Shown: positions 1 to 8,536 of the stretch, one piece after another
How the letters are laid out: each line of letters opens with the position of its first letter
How positions within the stretch are numbered: the first letter of the stretch is position 1
Source of the DNA: Calditrichota bacterium
Lineage (GTDB): Bacteria; Calditrichota; Calditrichia; Calditrichales; Calditrichaceae
Length of the DNA: 37,567 nt
Direction: 5' to 3'
NCBI GenBank assembly: GCA_003854985.1
Contig: RQOG01000143.1
Coordinates: forward strand, 1 to 37,567
Notes under the pieces: generated by a model
What the model was told of the DNA's origin: nothing
The model's database searches: none
The model's input: only the letters and a program-made list of their open reading frames with translations
Position numbers and translations under genes: made by a program

Positions 1-120
1 CCCGCCGGCCATAACTTCCTGGTCTAACTCCTTGCCGCTCCAAAAGGAGTCCCTGCGGAGAGTATTTATATAAGTCCCCCGGGTTGGGCGTGTTGTTGCT
101 TCTACCCGGCTTTGTTAAAA
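1..120. other. GC-rich non-coding island at the left edge, possible end of a dispersed repeat
   Basis: The first 60 bases are about 62% G+C (37 of 60 counted) and the next 60 about 45%, against visibly AT-rich sequence elsewhere. It contains the small palindrome CTCCAAAAGGAG. Two minus-strand frames are free of stops over roughly 100 bases up to the window edge, but there is no start codon with a ribosome binding site and nothing I recognise. A motif like GGCTTTGTTAAAA recurs in decayed form at 107-120, 177-190 and 199-210. The stretch could be the edge of a dispersed repeat, a mobile element or a gene remnant; the window is cut, so this cannot be settled here. Confidence 0.3.
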
Positions 121-229
121 ACTGGATTTTCAACATGGTTGTTTTTATCAAAGAACGTATTTTTTTCCCAAACGAACGGCTTTGCCAAAAGACCAAAAGC
201 CTTGTTAAAAAAAATGGTTTAAAAAATGT

Positions 230-2023
230 TTAATTCATTGGAAGCATAATGATAAATTTACAGTATTTTTCCTCTTCAGATTCCACGATAATTGAGCCGT
301 TCAATTCTTCTAATTTGCTTCTGATTACACCCATACCTACGCCTCGTCCCGCGGTAAGATCGGTATGATTCGCCGTTGAAATGCCTGTATTGAATATCAA
401 TTCGGCCAATTGTTCCCTGCTCATTTTCTCAATATCTTTTGCATTTAGTTTTTTCATTTTTAAGGCTTTTTGTTTAATTTTTTCATACTGTAAACCCTGG
501 CCATCATCTTCCAATGTAATGACCAGTTTACCGCTTTTAACTTCGGAAGACAGAGTAAGTTTTGTTTCCTCTTTCTTACCCAGTTTTTTTCTAACAGCAG
601 GTTCCTGATAACTATGTATAACGGCATTTCTGTATAACTGGACAAGTATATCTTTTATCTGAAACATTTTTTCGTCCGGGACAAGGTCGGCGTTAAAGTT
701 AGAATAATCAAACGTCATTTTTCGATTATACTGTTTTTCCAGTCGTTTTAAAAGGTCCTGAGCGGATTGCAGGAATATCCTCTTTTTATCGGCATTTTTA
801 CTATCAAAGTATTTATTGAACTGTTTCATCTTTTCAATAAGATTTTTTATCTCTTCAAGAACTTTAAATAGTTCATCTGTTATGGTTATAATCTCGTTTT
901 TATATTGATCCAGAGCGTTCATATTTTCATCTAATTTGATCAGGATATCTTCCAGTAGATGAGCTTTCTCAGAAATAAAATTCAGACCGATTAATGCGGC
1001 ATTTCCCTTTATTGAATGAACAATCCGGTAAATATCTTCAACCGCTTCAGGATTATTTAGTCTGAGTTTAACAAGTTCATTGACATGTTCTAATTCAGAT
1101 TCCGTTTGCTTTAAAAACTCTTTTACCAACACGGGCTCTACATCAATAATTTTCACCAGTTCGAGATTCCGCCTGGAATATTCTTCTGCGGCCTTCAGTT
1201 TTTCCTGAAGCAGAATTTTCTGGGTTTCGTCCGTAACCATAACAATTAATTCACGAATCTGATCATTTACATAAATTCGTTTAAAATTAAACTTTAAATA
1301 TTTTAAAGCGCTTTTCTCATTTATTCTATACTGTGCAAGTAGTAGCGGGTTTAATTCCGCTAATTCTTCTTCTGCAATTTTATCATTAAACATCAGCCGC
1401 AAAAAATCATTTACGGTGTTTATATTCTCATTCTGAAGCCCTTCTTTAATAATATTCATAAAACTCTGATCTGCCAGTTCTTCAGAATCTAACATATCTT
1501 CCAGACATTTGGAATATTGCGGTTTGATCTTGTATTCTTTATTAAGAAGAAAAATCCCCTGTTCCACATTTTTAAAGATGCTATCGGTGTTTCGTTTAGC
1601 CTCAATTAATTCATCATTCTTCATTTGTAGCTGCCGGCGATGTCTGGCCAATTCAAGAAAGATAGTAACTTTACTTTTGACAATTTCCGGTTCCAGCGGC
1701 TTAAACATATAATCCACCGCACCGGATTCATACCCTTTAAATACATGCTTTTGTTCTTTGCTTATTGCCGTTACAAAAATGATCGGTATATGTCTTGTTC
1801 TCTGGGTTCCCCGAATCAACTGGGCGGTTTCGAATCCATCCATGCCCGGCATCTGGACATCGAGTAAAATAAGATCTATTTCTTCTTTTAATAACTGCTT
1901 TAAGGCTTCTTCGCCGGAATTGGCCTCAATAAATTCTCTGTCTCCTTCGTCCAGAATATTTTTTAATGCGAAAATATTCTCCGGTATATCATCTACCAAT
2001 AAAAGTTTCTGTTTATATTCCAT
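230..2023 (-). CDS. REC-PAS-HPt-kinase protein with a CheA-type core and no CheW domain
   Basis: A soluble 597-residue signalling protein. Residues 1-125 are a receiver domain (D11/D12, phospho-acceptor D55 in LLDVQMPG, K108). Residues ~145-275 look like a degenerate PAS domain. Residues ~295-395 form an HPt domain with H336 in RIVHSIKGNA, the CheA P1 signature. After a helical pair comes an ATPase domain whose boxes match CheA P4 rather than ordinary HisKA kinases: LYRNAVIHS (N466), EDDGQG (505-510), IFNTGISTA and GRGVGMGV (559-566). It ends right after that domain, so the CheW-like P5 is absent, and there is no P2-like domain. Inference: an HPt histidine phosphorylated by its own kinase domain or by a relay from the receivers encoded upstream. 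It is the last gene of the cheR-cheB-REC cluster, 26 bases after the REC gene, with AGGA before the ATG. Confidence 0.85.
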   Translation of the reverse strand: MEYKQKLLLVDDIPENIFALKNILDEGDREFIEANSGEEALKQLLKEEIDLILLDVQMPGMDGFETAQLIRGTQRTRHIPIIFVTAISKEQKHVFKGYESGAVDYMFKPLEPEIVKSKVTIFLELARHRRQLQMKNDELIEAKRNTDSIFKNVEQGIFLLNKEYKIKPQYSKCLEDMLDSEELADQSFMNIIKEGLQNENINTVNDFLRLMFNDKIAEEELAELNPLLLAQYRINEKSALKYLKFNFKRIYVNDQIRELIVMVTDETQKILLQEKLKAAEEYSRRNLELVKIIDVEPVLVKEFLKQTESELEHVNELVKLRLNNPEAVEDIYRIVHSIKGNAALIGLNFISEKAHLLEDILIKLDENMNALDQYKNEIITITDELFKVLEEIKNLIEKMKQFNKYFDSKNADKKRIFLQSAQDLLKRLEKQYNRKMTFDYSNFNADLVPDEKMFQIKDILVQLYRNAVIHSYQEPAVRKKLGKKEETKLTLSSEVKSGKLVITLEDDGQGLQYEKIKQKALKMKKLNAKDIEKMSREQLAELIFNTGISTANHTDLTAGRGVGMGVIRSKLEELNGSIIVESEEEKYCKFIIMLPMN

Positions 2024-2049
2024 CTCTATCCTTAGATATTTTTTATATG

Positions 2050-2427
2050 CTATATATTAAGATACCTGGCGACATGACGTTTGATGACATCCTCATCCAA
2101 AGGCTTAATCACATATTCAATATTATCCGGATATTTCTTCTTTAATTGTTCAAATTCCTTTTCTATAACACCGGAAACAAAAATTATGGGAATACTCCTG
2201 GTTTTTTTCATTCCTCTTATTAATTCAGCGGTTTCAATCCCGTTCATTCCGGACATGCGGACATCAAGAAATATGAGATCAATATCTTCTTTTAAAAGTA
2301 TTTTCAATGCAGCCTCACCGGAGTTTGCCTTATAAAAAGTAAGAGGTAAATGCTCCAACAAACTCTCCAGAACCAGAATATTCTCTTTCCTGTCGTCCAC
2401 CAATAAAACGTTTTTCTTTGCAGCCAT
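2050..2427 (-). CDS. single-domain response regulator (CheY-like receiver)
   Basis: A 125-residue protein made only of a receiver domain: acidic pair D11/D12, phospho-acceptor D55 in FLDVRMSG, switch residue S in FVSG (~84-85), and K108 in VIKPL. There is no output domain, so it should act by protein contact or as a phosphate relay or sink. It aligns closely, position for position, with the N-terminal receiver of the next gene (shared ANSGE, LLKE-IDLI, ETA-LIRG, IPIIFV, with D55 and K108 at the same numbers), which suggests a duplication. The usual MPG after the acceptor Asp is MSG. It lies 17 bases downstream of cheB and has AAGGGG before the ATG. A natural job is to link the kinases of this cluster to the receiver-less CheB, but that is inference. 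Confidence 0.85.
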   Translation of the reverse strand: MAAKKNVLLVDDRKENILVLESLLEHLPLTFYKANSGEAALKILLKEDIDLIFLDVRMSGMNGIETAELIRGMKKTRSIPIIFVSGVIEKEFEQLKKKYPDNIEYVIKPLDEDVIKRHVARYLNI

Positions 2428-2444
2428 TTTTCCCCTTGTATATT

Positions 2445-3008
2445 CTATATTGTTATACTATTCAGTAATTTGGCAATCGCTTCTAATTCGAGAATATGAT
2501 CCGGCTTAATGCGTTTTGTTACGGCTTCCGGCATACTCGGAACTTCCGCTGTTTTAGGATTTTGGATAATAGTCAATCCGCCTGCTTTTTTGATCTGTTC
2601 CATTCCACGCGCCCCGTCATCATTCGCGCCTGTTAAAATGATGCCAATTAATTTATCATTATAAGCATCCACTGCGGACTCAAAAAGCACATCAATCGAC
2701 GGACGGGAATAATTCACTTTTTGATCAATTGTTAAGGATAAGGTTTTATCATCTTCTATCATTAAATGATAATTGGCCGGAGCAATATACACGGTCCTGT
2801 TTTTTATTTTTTCTTTTTCGTCTGCTTCTTTAACCGTTAATTTGCAAATCGAAGCCAGATAACGCGCCAGGTAATCGTCGCTGCCCGCATGCATATGCTG
2901 GACTAACAAAATCGGAATCTTAAATGAATCCTTAATATTTGTAAATAAGGTCGTAAGAGCTTTCAATCCTCCCGCTGATACGCCTAACACGATTGCTTCA
3001 TATTTCAT
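2445..3008 (-). CDS. cheB: CheB-type protein-glutamate methylesterase without receiver domain
   Basis: A 187-residue stand-alone CheB catalytic domain. It hydrolyses glutamyl methyl esters (and deamidates Gln) on chemoreceptor-type coiled coils. The catalytic triad is visible: S11 in GVSAGGL, H38 in LVQHMHAG and D131 in TGANDDGA. Classical CheB carries an N-terminal receiver that represses the esterase until phosphorylated; here it is absent, so control in cis is missing. It sits 9 bases after cheR, its methyltransferase partner, and just before a single receiver gene that could regulate it in trans. No clear ribosome binding site precedes the ATG, so translational coupling to cheR is likely. 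Confidence 0.88.
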   Translation of the reverse strand: MKYEAIVLGVSAGGLKALTTLFTNIKDSFKIPILLVQHMHAGSDDYLARYLASICKLTVKEADEKEKIKNRTVYIAPANYHLMIEDDKTLSLTIDQKVNYSRPSIDVLFESAVDAYNDKLIGIILTGANDDGARGMEQIKKAGGLTIIQNPKTAEVPSMPEAVTKRIKPDHILELEAIAKLLNSITI

Positions 3009-3017
3009 ATCAAAACA

Positions 3018-3860
3018 TTATCTGATTTTTCCATATATCTTTTCTTTTCCTACAAGCTCGATAAAATCATTGGCATAGTTGGAAAACTTAATTGTTTCCT
3101 TACTGCCCAAAGCCAGCACACCTTTACGGATAAGGCTATCCTTAAAAAGCCCTAATACTTTGTTTTGCAGTTCCTTATTAAAATATATCAGCACATTTCT
3201 GCAAACGATCAGATGTGCTTCTGTGAAAATGCCGTCGGTAGCCAGATTATGTTGGGAAAAAACAATTTTATCTTTTAGTCTTTTTTTCATAATTACCGCG
3301 TCATAACTGGCGGTGTAGTATTCTGCGAAAGACTCGGTGCCTCCGGCTCGCTGGTAATTAGTCGTATATTCCTTGATTTTTTCAAGGGGAAATATCCCTT
3401 CTTTAGCCTTGGCTAAAACCAGTTCATTAATATCCGTAGCGTATATTAAAGAACGTTTTAATAATCCTTCTTCTTCCAGTAAAATCGCCATGGAATAGAC
3501 TTCTTCGCCGGTCGAGCATCCGGCATGCCAGATTTTGATATGCGGATAGGTTTTAAGGATTGGCACAATATCCGAACGTAACGCCTTATAAAACGTAGGA
3601 TCTCTGAACATCTCGGTAACATTTATGGTCAAATCGAGCAACAGCGAATCAAAGAAATCCTTTTCATACAAAACCTTATGCAGCATGGCGCTATAGCTGG
3701 GCAGATTGGAGCTGTTTAATTTTAATTTTAACCGGCGTCTTACGGAAGCTTGTGAATAGTTTCGAAAATCGTAGCCATATTTCTGGTAAATTCCTTCCAG
3801 CAAACAGATAATTTCAATATTTTCATTTATAGATGACATATATGGTACCCAGACTAACAT
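3018..3860 (-). CDS. cheR: CheR-type protein-glutamate O-methyltransferase
   Basis: A 280-residue S-adenosylmethionine-dependent methyltransferase that methylates glutamates of signalling coiled coils. The N-terminal helical CheR domain (to ~75) is followed by NVTEMFRD (80-87, the usual NxTxFFR region), the SAM-binding loop HAGCSTGEE (112-120), ATDIN (141-145) and the family signature CRNVLIYF (220-227). No TPR or PAS extension is fused to it. An in-frame ATG at codon 8 (3839) is a possible start; neither has a convincing ribosome binding site. It is the first gene of cheR-cheB-REC-REC/HPt/kinase, with a good -10 box upstream. No chemoreceptor is encoded in the window, so the substrate is unknown. 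Confidence 0.88.
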   Translation of the reverse strand: MLVWVPYMSSINENIEIICLLEGIYQKYGYDFRNYSQASVRRRLKLKLNSSNLPSYSAMLHKVLYEKDFFDSLLLDLTINVTEMFRDPTFYKALRSDIVPILKTYPHIKIWHAGCSTGEEVYSMAILLEEEGLLKRSLIYATDINELVLAKAKEGIFPLEKIKEYTTNYQRAGGTESFAEYYTASYDAVIMKKRLKDKIVFSQHNLATDGIFTEAHLIVCRNVLIYFNKELQNKVLGLFKDSLIRKGVLALGSKETIKFSNYANDFIELVGKEKIYGKIR

Positions 3861-4267
3861 TACACAAAATAATTACCAACAGATGACAAAAAAACCGCCT
3901 TCCAATCGCATTGTAACTAATTCCCAATAATTTCTTGCTTTTCAATATTACATCCGATATAGATTATACACTATTTTGTGTTATAATTTAACATTAAAAT
4001 TTTACATTTCATATTCAAATTTTATATAAATCGCTAATCAAGACTTATCTTTCTTTAACATTGATGTATTTGCAGCCGAAAGAAATGCTTATGATTATAT
4101 TGTCCCCCTGAATTTTTATCAATACATGTTTAATAAAGTTTTTTATTCAGCCATCTTTAATCATTCGTGGCAAAAAAACGATTGGTAAAATTACGTAATC
4201 ACCGGATTTTAATTTTCTAAAATTCTTATACTCCACTTTTCAACATGCAATGTCCTTATTGCCTGAG
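3861..4267. other. 407-base non-coding gap between the hybrid kinase and cheR
   Basis: AT-rich sequence with no plausible ORF on either strand. It contains the candidate cheR promoter given separately. I see no convincing terminator hairpin behind the hybrid kinase gene, so transcriptional read-through into cheR remains possible. A long leader (about 95 bases) would precede cheR if the promoter is real; no recognisable riboswitch fold was seen by eye. Confidence 0.5.
3963..3991 (-). promoter_or_regulatory. candidate promoter of the cheR-cheB-REC operon
   Basis: Read on the minus strand: -35-like TTAAAT (3991-3986), a 17-base spacer, then a perfect TATAAT (3968-3963). The -35 matches the E. 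coli consensus at only three positions; sigma specificity in this lineage is not known to me, so this is a consensus match only. Confidence 0.4.
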
Positions 4268-7200
4268 CTATTTGTATAACCAGACATGCAAAACCGACAA
4301 AAGCTTCTCCACGTCAATAGGTTTGGAAAGATAATCATTTGCCCCGGCATCAATACATTTTTGTCTGTCGCCTTTCATAGCTTTTGCCGTTAAGGCAATG
4401 ATGGGCAGTTTTTTATTTTTCTTATCCATTCGTATTTCGTTCATAGCCTGGTAGCCATCCATTTCCGGCATCATAATGTCCATCAGAATAAGGTCAAGAT
4501 CATCCTGATTCTGAGTGATTTCGAGGGCTTCTTTACCATTTTCCGCAACGACAATTTTAATGCCCTTTTCCTCCAGAACACTGGATAGCGCAAAAATATT
4601 ACGTACATCATCATCGACTATTAATACCTTTTTATCTTTAAAAATATCACCGTAGCTTGGCTCTACGGCTTTTATTTTTTTACCATCGGAGCCATTGTGT
4701 TCCACTCTGTGCAGGAACAGACTCACCTCATCCAATAATCTTTCCGGAGATTTAGCGCCCTTGATGATAATGCTCTCGGCATGCTTGCTTAAACGGCTTT
4801 CTTCTTTTTTCGTTAATTCCTTACCTGTATACACAATAATAGGCGTTTCCTGAATACCTTTATCTTCTTTAATTTTTTCCACCAGGTCAAACCCGGACAT
4901 ATCGGATAATCCGAGATCAAGTACCAGACAATCGTATTCATCTTTATGAAGTTCTTCCAAAGCGCTGCTTCCTTTATCAACAGCTACAATTTTAGTATTC
5001 TCTCCGCCGATAAGTTCAAGAATACTTTCCCGCATTGTTTCATCGTCTTCAACCACAAGCACCTTTTTAATATTTTTATTAACGGTACGCTCAATTTTCT
5101 GGAATGCCTTATCCAGGCTCTCTATGGTAACGGGTTTAGTAAGAAATCCTATAGCGCCCATACGAATAGCCGGCAATTTCTTATCGTGGCCGGAGATAAA
5201 GTAAACCGGAATATGCCGCGTATCGTGGTCATTTTTTAGTCTTTCCATAACCGTCCAACCATCGATGCGGGGCAGCCCTACATCCAGAATAATCGCGCTT
5301 GGCATATATTGATTCGCCAAAGCCAAACCGGCTTCGCCATCTCCTGCAATCAGACACTTATATCCTTTTTCCCGTGTAAAATCGAAAAGGATTTTTGAAA
5401 AATTTGCATCATCTTCAATCACCAGGATACTTTTATCACCTTCGGCTATATCATGACGGTCATCACGCACTTCGATAACTTTTTCTTCTTCCGGTTCTGG
5501 CTTCCGGGCCGGTTCGGTTTCTTCCTGCGTAATAACGTGTTTTTCGGTTTTATCAGACGCTGCAACCGCCGCTTTTATACTTGCTGTTCCTGAAATATCA
5601 GCTTTATCTTTAAGCTTATCTTTCTTCACTTCTTCGGGAAGAACCAATGTGAACGTACTGCCCTTTCCTACCTCGCTTTCCAGGAAAATTTCGCCCTGCA
5701 GCAGGCGGGCCAGTTCTCTTGAAATTGATAATCCCAATCCTGTTCCGCCGTATTTTCTGCTTGTGGTTCCATCCGCCTGTTGAAAGGCCTGAAAAATCTG
5801 ATGTTTTTTATCATCCGATATGCCGATGCCAGTATCGGAGACTGCAATACTTATAGAATGATTAGCATCCAGATGTGGACTGTTTCGCAGCATTTCTGCA
5901 CTTGGCCTGCCTATACTAATGGTTATGCCGCCCTTTTCAGTGAATTTTATTGCATTAGATAGCAGGTTTTTCAAAACCTGTTCGATACGCTGCCGGTCAG
6001 TCAGGATATCCTCCGGCAGATTTTCATCCATATTGACTTTAAGGTAGATCTTTTTCTCGCTGGTAATATGTTCAAAATTCTGCTGTACATAAACCGGTAA
6101 TATTTTTAACGACATTTTTTCAAGATTGATGGTCATTTTTCCGGCTTCAATTTTTGAAAGATCTAAAATCTCATTGATCAGGCCCAATAAATCCGAACCC
6201 GAAGATTGAATGGTTTTGGCAAACGTTAATTGTTTTTCCGTCAGATTCTTTTCTTTATTTTCATAGAGCAGTTTTGAAAGAATCTGGATACTGTTAAGCG
6301 GGGTACGCAATTCATGAGACATATTAGCCAGGAATTCGGATTTATACTTGCTGGTCATTTCCAGCTCTTCAGCCTTCTCCTCAATATCTTTTCTGGCCCG
6401 TTCCAGTTCCGTATTCTTTTTCTCAATTTCCTCCTGCCTGTCCTTGAGAATTACGGTCTGTCTTTCCAATTCTTCATTTGATTTTTGCAGATCACCTTGC
6501 TGTTGTTTAAGTTTTTCCTCAGAGTTTCTAAGAATTTCAGCCTGTTGTTCCAATTCTTCATTAGCCACCTTCAATTCTTCCTGCTGAGTCTGCAATTCCT
6601 CATTGGTAACCCTTAATTCTTCCTGCTGTGACTGAAGTTCTTCCGCCTGAGCCTGGGTTTCTTCCAAAAGTTCTTTTACCCGGATTCTCGAAAGCGCGCT
6701 TTGCAGAGCAATGCAAATATTTTCAGATGCCTGTTCAATAAATTTCAACTGGTTCTCGGTAAATTCATGAAAAGAGCCTAATTCGATTACACCGGTTAAT
6801 TCATTGTCGTACACCAACGGACTGACAAGAATGCTTACAGGCGTGGCTTCTCCTAGACCGGAATTGATTTTGATATAGTCATCGGGCACATTAGCGAGAA
6901 TAATGCTTTCTTTTTCCATCGCTGCCTGGCCTACCAGACCTTCGCCGATTTTAAATTCATTGGATAGATTTTTACGTTTTTTATAAGCATAACTCGCTAC
7001 TAATTTTAAACTATCACCTTTTTCCTTAAGATAGATGGCGCCAATACGACCTTCCATATATACAGAAAGAAATGTTATAATATTTTTTGCAAGTTCTATA
7101 ACCGTCTGATCTCCGCGCATTTTGTTGCCTAATTTGGCATGACCCGTCTTAAACCAGTCATCCAGCTTGTTTTCCTCGGTCATCTTCTGCAGATTGTTTT

Positions 7201-8062
7201 TCATGCGGACAATGGCCGTACTTAAGATGTCTTTATCACTGCGAATCTGCACAGGCACCTGGTAATCGCCCTGGCCGATAGCATCGGCGGCTTTGGTTAG
7301 TTCTTTGGTTGTTTGCACCAGTTCGGATGTTGATCTGGCCAGTTCACCGATTTCATCTTCCGAATCCACATTGATCTCAATGTCCACTGCGCCTTTGGAC
7401 ATCTGCTCAGAAGCCTGAACTATCTTTTGCAGAGGATGCGTAATTGAACGGGTAAATATAATGGCAACGACGCCTAAAAGAATTATTCCCAGTATGGTTA
7501 CAATGACAATGGTAATAACCATATATTGCTGGTTATCCTGGGCCAGAGCAATATATTTTGCCATCTGCTGTTTTTTCTCTTCCTTCGAGGCGTTCAAGGC
7601 AGACTGGATTTCATTATAACGGATACGCATTAAATCCAGATTGCGCACAATATCTTCACTGAAATTGCCCTGGAGCATTTGCAATGTGGTTTCTCTGGCT
7701 AACGGATAGTATTCATTAAATATTGTTTTTATAGAATCGACCTGGGATTGTCTGAAAACAGGATTTAAAGAGGCCTTTTCAATCAATTCAATAAAACGTT
7801 CTTTCTTTGTATCCGTTTCCACAAGAGCTTCGGAATCCTGGGCAGAAACGACATATTGCATTTCTCTTTGAATTACAGCTAATAAATCAACCAACTCATT
7901 GCTTATCTCCAGCGCCGGATAATATCCCTGATCTAATTCCTTAAGCATAGAATTGTTTTTATTACCCAAAAAAGTAATAATCAGGAAGATAATGGCAAAG
8001 GCTATGGCCGCTAATATTGGCATTATAATAATCTTTGTTCGAATCTTCAGCTTTTTTAACAT
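4268..8062 (-). CDS. membrane hybrid histidine kinase: HAMP-GAF-coiled coil-HisKA-HATPase-REC-REC-REC
   Basis: A 1264-residue sensor kinase. TM1 (~12-31) and TM2 (~181-203) enclose a ~150-residue helical periplasmic domain resembling a four-helix-bundle sensor. Then come HAMP (~205-258), a second HAMP-like stretch (to ~298), GAF (~318-458, GEGLVGQA) and a coiled coil (~462-575) built of repeats such as QQEELRVTNEEL. The kinase has H583 in MSHELRTPLN, N703 in LLSNAIKFT, DTGIGI and GGTGLGLS. Three receivers follow a charged linker: acceptors D927, D1049 and D1195, with lysines K976, K1101 and K1247. REC2 lacks the usual KP after its lysine (KGAKSP). It is third in the porin-binding protein-kinase operon, 19 bases after the binding protein, so its periplasmic domain may read that protein's ligand state. 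Output is probably a multi-step relay; no DNA-binding output domain is present. Confidence 0.9.
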   Translation of the reverse strand: MLKKLKIRTKIIIMPILAAIAFAIIFLIITFLGNKNNSMLKELDQGYYPALEISNELVDLLAVIQREMQYVVSAQDSEALVETDTKKERFIELIEKASLNPVFRQSQVDSIKTIFNEYYPLARETTLQMLQGNFSEDIVRNLDLMRIRYNEIQSALNASKEEKKQQMAKYIALAQDNQQYMVITIVIVTILGIILLGVVAIIFTRSITHPLQKIVQASEQMSKGAVDIEINVDSEDEIGELARSTSELVQTTKELTKAADAIGQGDYQVPVQIRSDKDILSTAIVRMKNNLQKMTEENKLDDWFKTGHAKLGNKMRGDQTVIELAKNIITFLSVYMEGRIGAIYLKEKGDSLKLVASYAYKKRKNLSNEFKIGEGLVGQAAMEKESIILANVPDDYIKINSGLGEATPVSILVSPLVYDNELTGVIELGSFHEFTENQLKFIEQASENICIALQSALSRIRVKELLEETQAQAEELQSQQEELRVTNEELQTQQEELKVANEELEQQAEILRNSEEKLKQQQGDLQKSNEELERQTVILKDRQEEIEKKNTELERARKDIEEKAEELEMTSKYKSEFLANMSHELRTPLNSIQILSKLLYENKEKNLTEKQLTFAKTIQSSGSDLLGLINEILDLSKIEAGKMTINLEKMSLKILPVYVQQNFEHITSEKKIYLKVNMDENLPEDILTDRQRIEQVLKNLLSNAIKFTEKGGITISIGRPSAEMLRNSPHLDANHSISIAVSDTGIGISDDKKHQIFQAFQQADGTTSRKYGGTGLGLSISRELARLLQGEIFLESEVGKGSTFTLVLPEEVKKDKLKDKADISGTASIKAAVAASDKTEKHVITQEETEPARKPEPEEEKVIEVRDDRHDIAEGDKSILVIEDDANFSKILFDFTREKGYKCLIAGDGEAGLALANQYMPSAIILDVGLPRIDGWTVMERLKNDHDTRHIPVYFISGHDKKLPAIRMGAIGFLTKPVTIESLDKAFQKIERTVNKNIKKVLVVEDDETMRESILELIGGENTKIVAVDKGSSALEELHKDEYDCLVLDLGLSDMSGFDLVEKIKEDKGIQETPIIVYTGKELTKKEESRLSKHAESIIIKGAKSPERLLDEVSLFLHRVEHNGSDGKKIKAVEPSYGDIFKDKKVLIVDDDVRNIFALSSVLEEKGIKIVVAENGKEALEITQNQDDLDLILMDIMMPEMDGYQAMNEIRMDKKNKKLPIIALTAKAMKGDRQKCIDAGANDYLSKPIDVEKLLSVLHVWLYK

Positions 8063-8081
8063 ATTAGTTACCCGATAATCT

Positions 8082-8510
8082 CTACTTGATGATTGTTAGT
8101 ACTTTAGCGCCGCTTGCACCCGAAGAAGCGGAAATATACCCAATGGCCCCTGGATTTGACTTAACATATTCTAATACATCCTGGTCACTTGATTTCTCCA
8201 CAGGCGGAGTTGCTTTACCGGTAAATATTTGTTTCTGCCAATAAGCCTTTATCGCGGAAATTGACTTATTGAATATTCCATTGGTAAACCGTTCTCTAAC
8301 CGGAGCATCAGACACCTGATCCACGGGCATTATTTTAGTGCCGTCATCCCAATGGGTTAACTTTTTAAGAAAGATATTCTCAATTTCTTTTGACGTCAGT
8401 TGTGTTTTTGTGTTTTCGTTATGTACAATTATTTTGTATTCCTGCGCCGATTGAGCGGTTATTAATCCTGCCAGGAACAGAAAAGCAAAAAAGCTTAGTA
8501 ATTTTTTCAT
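8082..8510 (-). CDS. small periplasmic PstS-like substrate-binding protein
   Basis: A 142-residue exported protein with a signal peptide (residues ~1-19, cleavage near AQS). The rest matches the short PBP-like family often annotated as phosphate ABC transporter substrate-binding: KEIENIFLKKLTHWDDGTK, PVDQ, RERF, KAYWQKQIFTGK and NPGAIGYIS. Full PstS proteins are over twice as long, and no permease or ATPase genes are nearby, so it is unlikely to feed a classical Pst transporter. It sits between a porin (26 bases) and a sensor kinase (19 bases) with a good AGGGAG site, which favours a role in ligand capture for uptake across the outer membrane or for sensing. The ligand (phosphate or another anion) is inference. 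Confidence 0.75.
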   Translation of the reverse strand: MKKLLSFFAFLFLAGLITAQSAQEYKIIVHNENTKTQLTSKEIENIFLKKLTHWDDGTKIMPVDQVSDAPVRERFTNGIFNKSISAIKAYWQKQIFTGKATPPVEKSSDQDVLEYVKSNPGAIGYISASSGASGAKVLTIIK

Positions 8511-8536
8511 TTATATTCTCCCTATATATTAACATG

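Noticed and set aside
176..215. Terminator for the REC-PAS-HPt-kinase gene
   Set aside because: A GGCTTT/AAAGCC pairing exists, but the loop is 12 bases and no T run follows on the minus strand.
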